NCBI GenBank assembly: GCA_014706385.1 | Contig: JACGZH010000006.1 | Span: 186,001 to 250,000, forward strand | DNA from: Phaffia rhodozyma | Taxonomy: Eukaryota; Basidiomycota; Tremellomycetes; Cystofilobasidiales; Mrakiaceae | DNA length: 64,000 nt | Direction of reading: 5' to 3' | Shown here: piece by piece, positions 58,499 through 64,000 of the stretch | Layout: every line of letters begins with the position of its first letter | How positions within the stretch are numbered: position 1 is the stretch's first letter | Position numbers and translations under genes: made by a program | The notes under the pieces: model-generated | Databases searched by the model: none | What the model was told of the DNA's origin: nothing | What the model saw: the letters and a program-made list of their open reading frames with translations, nothing else

Positions 58499-61031
58499 AT
58501 GGCTCCTACTGAGTCGAACTCCCTGTTGAATCCAGCGTCAAAGAGAAAGGCTGCTTATCTACCAAAACCAACGACGATGACGACGACGACAAATAATCCT
58601 TCGCACCGGTCACGCATACCGACCTGGTTCATCACGCTTAGGGAAGCATGGAAGGATGAGGCTTCAAGGGATTACATGACCGGGATTGTCTTATTACTCT
58701 GTGTCGTCTCTTGTACGCGTTTCTTTCGTATCTCTTCTTTCTCGGTAGTTCGTCAGAGAGTGTTTGGGGAATAGTGTCCGATCAGACGCTTTATGCGCAC
58801 AGAGGGACTGACTCCAAAGCCTTCCTTATCTGTTGCTGCTACCACTTCTGTGTTGTCCTTGGGCCTCGGTCATATCGATCTGATCACTCACAGTATGGGT
58901 CATTTCAAGTTTCATCACTTCTGTAAGCCGTTTGTCTGCTTCTGATGAATGTTCAGTGCTTCCAGTCCATTCAATAAATATTCATGCTCACTTGAATATG
59001 CCATTTATCGATCTGCCTATCTTGCTATCTCTTCTGTACCTTGTAGGACCTCTTTGGTTGGTTCAACGTCTATGTCTCTGCCTTTCCACCTCTTTGGTGC
59101 ACATCAGATACTCAACAAAATCTTTTTTACTTTCCTCTTCCATGTAGCTGGAGGGTTCAACAAGCCCTTTCTCGTTACATATATGAACACTTCGGCCTTC
59201 ACGCTCTACCTTCTTCCATTCCTCTTCAAACGCCGGTTCTTTCCTCCTATGGCTCCTCTTTCCCCTCCATCCTCACCAATATACCACCCAGCCCCAAGAA
59301 GTAGAACGAGATCACTCTCAGCTAGAAGAAGCATGTCTCTTGATGGAAGGAGAAGTTTAAGTCCGATGGCGACCCTTCATCCGCCTTTGGCTCACTCCTC
59401 GGTATGTATCTCTGCAGAGGTCAACGGAGGGGAAGGAATTGATAGATTAAGTGTTAGAGAAACGGCAGGGCTCGCAGTTTTGTTTTGTGGAGCTTGGGTG
59501 AGTACCTTACTTGTGGGCTACAGAAGTGCGGTGTTTTTGCGTTCGCTATTTTTCCTCTGATTCCAATCTATCTTTTGATATACTATCCGGGGTTCATCTA
59601 GTTCGCGGCCAACTGGAGTGTCAACAAGTCACTGGAGTGGACTTCTGTCGGTTCTTCGTGAGCCAACTCTCTACTCTCTCTTCAGAATGTTTCCATGTAG
59701 CGCGATAGATTCCAACCTTCTACTATGCCTTTCCCTCACAGAACAATCCTCGCTTCGATGTCAGGCTTCTTTACTTTAGGAATTGGTCGTCTTTTCAGGG
59801 TGGAGACCTTTACACTATCAAAGATGATCGCGGTCACTATCTCGTCCGTCTTAATCCCCTTTCATCACTCGATGTCTAAGTTTCTGACCTAACATCTTTC
59901 AATGGATCTGGATAGTTTCATGGGCGTCCTTCTAGTCTCTCTAGCCGATACTCTTTCCTCAACCGCTCGCCCCGCTCTTCCTTCTTCAGCTCCTTCATCC
60001 TCTACACCAGACAATTTCACTTCCAATGCTTCTTGGATCGTCTCATCATCACCACATACGTACCGGATGTACGGCGACGCGCTCGCCTTACTCTCTGCGT
60101 TCTTCTACGCAATGTATGTTGTTTTGCTAAAAGTTAGGATTGGAGAAGAAGCCAGGGTGGACATGCAGCTTTTCTTTGGGTGGGTTTCTTCTTTTCTATG
60201 TTTATAATCTTCCTTGCTGAATTGCTTTCATTCGACTCGCGTTCGGTCAACAGTTTTGTCGGTTTGTTTAATACCCTTCTCCTCTGGCCAGTCGGACTTG
60301 TCCTCCATTTCACAGGCTGGGAAACCCTTGAGATCCCCTCCGGCGAAATTGCTTGGTTGACAATGGCAGCGAACATGTGTATCACTCTTATATCCGATTA
60401 CCTCTATGTCATCGCCGTGCGTTCTTTCGCCTCACTTTTCTACCTTTTTTCTATCTTGGCGAGACTGAGCTAATCTTCAAACTTGGCGGGTCCCTTAGAT
60501 GCTCAAAACGACGCCGCTTGTAGTGACAATCGGCCTCTCACTAACTATTCCATTTGCTCTTATCGGAGACTATTTCAGAGGAACCTCAACTGGAGGTTGG
60601 CAGGCTATAATGGGAGCTGTTCTCGTTCTGTTGAGTTTCTCCTTTATGGGCGTTGAAGGTTGGTTTCGCTATATCTTTACTTTTCCTGATCTGGTGTTCA
60701 TCTAATTCTGACTATTCTGTCTTCCTCTTGTTTGTGAACTATACGAAACACAGGAGCAAAAGAGGTCGAACTAGACGAACAGTTTATGGAAGAATATGAA
60801 GAAGATCAAGACGAGCGATCACCCTTTCTTTCCTCCCCATCCCGGTCTCCTTCTCCTTCTCGTTCCTCTTTCCCGCCGCCATCATCGTCAGCAGCACGGA
60901 TGTCTTCGGTGCCTGTCAGACCAAGCTCAAGTAGCATGACGAGAGGAGGTCCAGATAGAGAACGGGGAACAGGAGGCAAAAGGGGACGAGAGAGGAGGGC
61001 GAGTGACAGGGCCGGCTATTTCGTCAACTAA
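58499..61031 (+). CDS. Drug/metabolite transporter superfamily membrane protein, SLC35F / Thi74-like
   Basis: EamA-type transporter, about ten helices. Start MAPTESNSLLNPASKRKAAY, cytosolic tail, then first helix DYMTGIVLLLCVVSC. The next secure exon starts near 59150 with GGFNKPFLVTYMNTSAFTLY and LLPFLFKRRFF, the strong family motif. A Ser/Arg-rich loop follows, then TAGLAVLFCGAWFAANWSVN and KSLEWTSVGS, TILASMSGFFTLGIGRLFRV, SKMIAVTISFMGVLLVSLAD, GDALALLSAFFYAMYVVLLK, FVGLFNTLLLWPVGLVLHFT, WLTMAANMCITLISDYLYVI, MLKTTPLVVTIGLSLTIPFA and WQAIMGAVLVLLSFSFMGVE. A Ser/Arg tail ends AGYFVN; stop 61029-61031. Closest remembered relatives are yeast YML018C (vacuole) and Thi74, and human SLC35F5. The substrate cannot be told. 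The usual W-x-x-S-N-F segment between helix 1 and GGF is not visible in 58713-59150. Confidence 0.8.
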
Positions 61032-61483
61032 TTTGTTTTTCTTTCACGTTGACTTGCCATTTACTTTTCTCAATCTCTTTGTTAACACGCCTCAATGTTT
61101 TTTTCTCGCTCTGCTTTCTTATTCATTCCTGAATCATCTCTATTGTTCACTCTCTTCTTTGTTTGACTTTTGGATCGATAGAAACACATCTCTTAGATTG
61201 CCCTCTTTCACTTCCCTTCCTCCTTTCCAATGAGCTCTTTAGCTCTTACCCATCGCTTCCTATTTTGCTTGATACTTCCTCTTTTCCATGCCAATCCGTT
61301 CTCTTTCCCCCACGATCTAGGAATTCCTCTTCGTCTTTCTTTGGTTTCTTTGGATTTTCAACAAATTGTATTCTTCCCTCTTCATTTAAGGTTTTCCCTT
61401 CAACACCTCAATTAGATGAACGAATCTGGCTGAAAACCGATACAAAAAAAAAGTCACATCAAATCATTTTTCGATCATAATTT
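61032..61483. other. Intergenic between convergent genes
   Basis: T/C-rich 3' end of the transporter gene, with A-rich sequence near 61440-61450 before the next gene's stop. Frames here are low-complexity. No gene is supported. Confidence 0.5.
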
Positions 61484-64000
61484 TCATACATTCAACCGTC
61501 TTGAAGACCTTCTTCTAGACTCTGATCTTGACCGTGATGTTTTTGTCGTCTCTTTTGGATCAATGGGAGATCCAATGCTGGAAGGATAGGGTGATTCGGG
61601 GTCGAGAGGCGTCAAAGGCTGAGATAACGGTTCACTCTCGGGTTCGTCTGGACTTGTCGCTTTCGTCAGTCTGATTCGTGAAGTGGTTAATTAGAACAAG
61701 AAACAATGATAAGAGAACCGTACACAAGAGTAGTAGAGAAGCATACAAGGGTGTGAGAGAGACTTGAAACCAACCGTCTTGGTTCTTTCTGAACACGCGA
61801 TTTCTGTGGTCGCGTTCGAGCTCGAGCATCACCAGAAATCAAAGTGTCTTGACCTCCCACGATCTTGTCGACCTTTTCCTCCTCATCAACCTCCATATCC
61901 AGATCTTCATCTTCCTTATCAGCTGAATGTCCCAACGGGATTTTAACACCTCCTCTTTCTTCAATCTTCACCGCCTCTGTCTTGAAATTCTCTCCATCAC
62001 TCCTTGCTTCTCTCTCTGTCGACTCCGCATCCGGCTCCAGTGGAACCTCAATGTTCTCCATCGCTCGATTGTAAGCAGCTACCGTCCTTGCTGTTACCAG
62101 CAGCTTATCGAACTCTTTGTCTTCACCCAATTTGTAAAGATCATTCGGTTGAGCCCATCCAAAACTCATTTGGGCATCATAAAATCTGACCAAATGGGCG
62201 ATATTGTTTTTCGGTCGAGCGTTGACTACGGAGGTAGGTATCTGATCTTCGTCCGGATCGTCAGGGTCGATCTCTTCCAAGATAATCAGATGAGAGGGGT
62301 ACAGTTGATACCCAGGTACTCGGGCCCAGACAAGTTCTCCGTGTTCGAGATCAGGACGAAGATCAGGCCGGGAAGGTATTCGGGCGGTTTTGTTCTTGGA
62401 TCGGAAGATTGACTTCCGAGGCGCTTTTCGGTTCTGCTCTGATTTCGACTTTGGTTTTGAGTCTGACTGGAATTTCGACTCGCCCTCTGTTTCTGGCTTG
62501 GACTGGCTAACAAGATCGCCAGTCGCATCAATCCCACTGGCATTCGATGACCCTCTTCTTGTCCTGAAGGACATCGCCCGAAAAATCATCGCTTCGTTTG
62601 GTCTGATGGCTCCTGCAGCTCCTTCAGCGACATTTCTTCCCAAAGATGAATGCCGGTCTCCTTCCGGAGCAGAAGGTGCCGAGGGATTTGGATATGTGAG
62701 GGATGGCCTCTGTCGAGTTGATCTCATCGGTCTCGAGGCAGAATCCGACGACGTCTGAGGAGAGTAACGACGGACAGGGGAGACTGGTTCAACGATCGAT
62801 CGATCACCAACGGTCAATGTTTGGTGTAAGCCTCCTCGAGAAGACCGTCTCTGACCACTAGCGGTTGAATCCGAGTTCGAAGCGATTTCTCGAGTAGACA
62901 ATTGATTACCAATTTTCGAAGCACTCTCCAATCCCAATCTTGGTTTGGAGATCAATGTATGTGTCATCATCCCGTCGGGACTTTGCACTAGACTTGGATT
63001 CAAAGGAGGTGACCCAGACGGATGAGATGTTGGCGAATACCTAGATTCAGCCTGCTTCTGAGAACCGAATCGATTTGATGACCTTGGTGTTTTAGACTCG
63101 GTTAACATTGTTGGCTGATCATCAACTTTCGCCTCTCCTTTCTTTCTCCTGGAGGAAAGTTCATTCGTCCCCATTCCCTGGTCCTCATCTTGATCGACAT
63201 CCATCTCGTCGTCTGATTCTCCGAGCCCATCGAGATCATCCGCCGGAGAAGATTCGTTGTCTGACGATAGATCACTCAGTTCACTATCGTTATTCTCAAA
63301 CAGACCGACCGCTAACTTGTTGGAAGTTGACGTAGGTATCGCCGTCGAAATAGACATTGGAGAAGGTTGGACAGCAGATCGGGCTTTGAGAGGTGAAGAT
63401 AGGGGGGGCGTATGTGAGGGCGAGGATCCAGAAGGCTTTACAGCAGACAGAATCGAGCGAGGATTGGATGATGGCAGATCCTTTATAACTTCAGCACCAC
63501 CTGGGAAATTTAAGAGGCATAGAACTCAGCAAACCAACAGACCGACAAATAGAAGTCTATGGGAGTGAAAGAGAAGGAGCAGAAATGGAAGAGGGAGAAT
63601 CATCTCACCATGTAAGGGCTTGGTTGAAGAAGTCTGACCTCTCTTCAGCCTTGTGGAGGAAGCTTTCCTCTCAAGTCCTTCTGCGGCTGCGACGGTTGAG
63701 CTCTGATTCATTCTCGAACCAGTTGCCGTTCTTTTTCTTAACGAACCAGCCGGCAAAATCCACCCAGTCTCAAAGTTACTAAACGTGCTCTTGTTGTCGA
63801 GATCGTCCGGATTGATCACTGGAAGGTCCATCGTTTGACCGATCACCGTTGCCTGCTTTCGATGACCTTTCTTTGACACAGGTGTCACAGCTGGCTTAAC
63901 TACTTCTCTCTCACCGTCGTCGTCACCATCAGCAGCAGCCTCTGTCGAGTCGGTAGGGTGTAGAGGAGCAGAAATATTAGACGAATCGGGCATAGGAAGG
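61484..64000 (-). CDS. NTO1: PWWP-domain chromatin protein, probably NTO1/BRPF-like; 5' part outside window
   Basis: The gene enters from the right edge. The exon at 63613-64000 contains STFSNFETGWILPAGSLRKR, then a phase-1 join (near 63501-63612) leads to GGAEVIKDLPSSNPRSILSA. A long Ser/Pro linker follows. The PWWP domain near 61990-62350 reads HGELVWARVPGYQLYPSHLI, LVRFYDAQMSFGWAQPNDLY and KLGEDKEFDKLLVTARTVAA. The last exon (about 61677 down) reads LTKATSPDEPESEPLSQP and ends SRSESRRRSSRRLNV; stop 61484-61486. PWWP domains bind H3K36-methylated nucleosomes. The W-(x)-VPGY-YP and F-D/Y-A pattern with a following Leu-rich helix resembles the C-terminal PWWP of BRPF/Nto1, scaffold of the NuA3/MOZ acetyltransferases. 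The PHD fingers that would prove it lie off-window, so a different PWWP protein is possible. Confidence 0.55.

Overview
The window is a piece of nuclear genome from a basidiomycete fungus. The genes are dense, sit on both strands and are full of short introns (mostly 50-120 nt, donors GTAAGT, GTACGT, GTTCGT or GTGAGT). The best-conserved proteins are fungal. Arginine CGA is frequent in the ribosomal protein genes, base composition is near even, and VTS1, TRR1 and the RBR ligase look Tremellomycete-like. I infer Tremellomycetes, perhaps a Cystofilobasidiales-type yeast; the exact genus is a guess. I saw no transposon, prophage, CRISPR array, rRNA or tRNA.

Layout: 346-3355 (-) NUP85; 3673-5725 (-) RXT2-like Rpd3L subunit; 5969-7600 (+) deoxyhypusine synthase; 7796-9476 (+) DUF1774 membrane protein; 9889-12086 (-) PRI1, divergent from 12378-16029 (+) MRE11; 16468-19463 (-) VTS1; about 2.1 kb without a convincing gene; 21623-23271 (+) thioredoxin reductase; 23577-24721 (+) coatomer zeta; 25375-31545 (+) a large unrecognised disordered/RRM-like/WD40 protein; 32492-33090 (-) eL43, divergent from 33871-34907 (+) eS25; 35496-37315 (+) DUF3429/TMEM69 protein; 37779-40965 (+) RNF216-type RBR E3; 41264-42940 (+) mitochondrial uL3m; 43464-47218 (-) an unrecognised membrane protein with two long tails; 48035-50489 (-) FAL1/eIF4A3, divergent from 51037-54368 (+) BRF1; 54843-56719 (+) HERP-like ubiquitin-fold membrane protein; 57649-57936 (-) a small secreted-protein candidate; 58499-61031 (+) SLC35F/Thi74-like transporter; 61484 to the window edge (-) a PWWP protein, probably NTO1, cut by the edge.

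Most genes are unrelated housekeeping genes, but some neighbours fit together. PRI1 and MRE11 share a 291-bp promoter carrying two palindromic MCB (ACGCGT) boxes. Two ribosomal protein genes share one promoter. RXT2 and the NTO1-like gene both belong to histone acetylation machinery but lie far apart.

The least ordinary signals are: (i) a 71-codon stop-free, basic, Ser-rich frame without an ATG directly ahead of the TRR1 start, below three CACGTG boxes spaced exactly 16 bp; (ii) micro-exons of 10, 14 and 21 nt and coding first exons of only ATG or ATGTCT; (iii) two large unrecognised proteins with unusual architectures. I did not find a clear multi-gene 'new system'. Exon junctions were worked out by eye from frame and splice signals; NUP85, RXT2 and the HERP-like gene were checked to be in frame over their full length.
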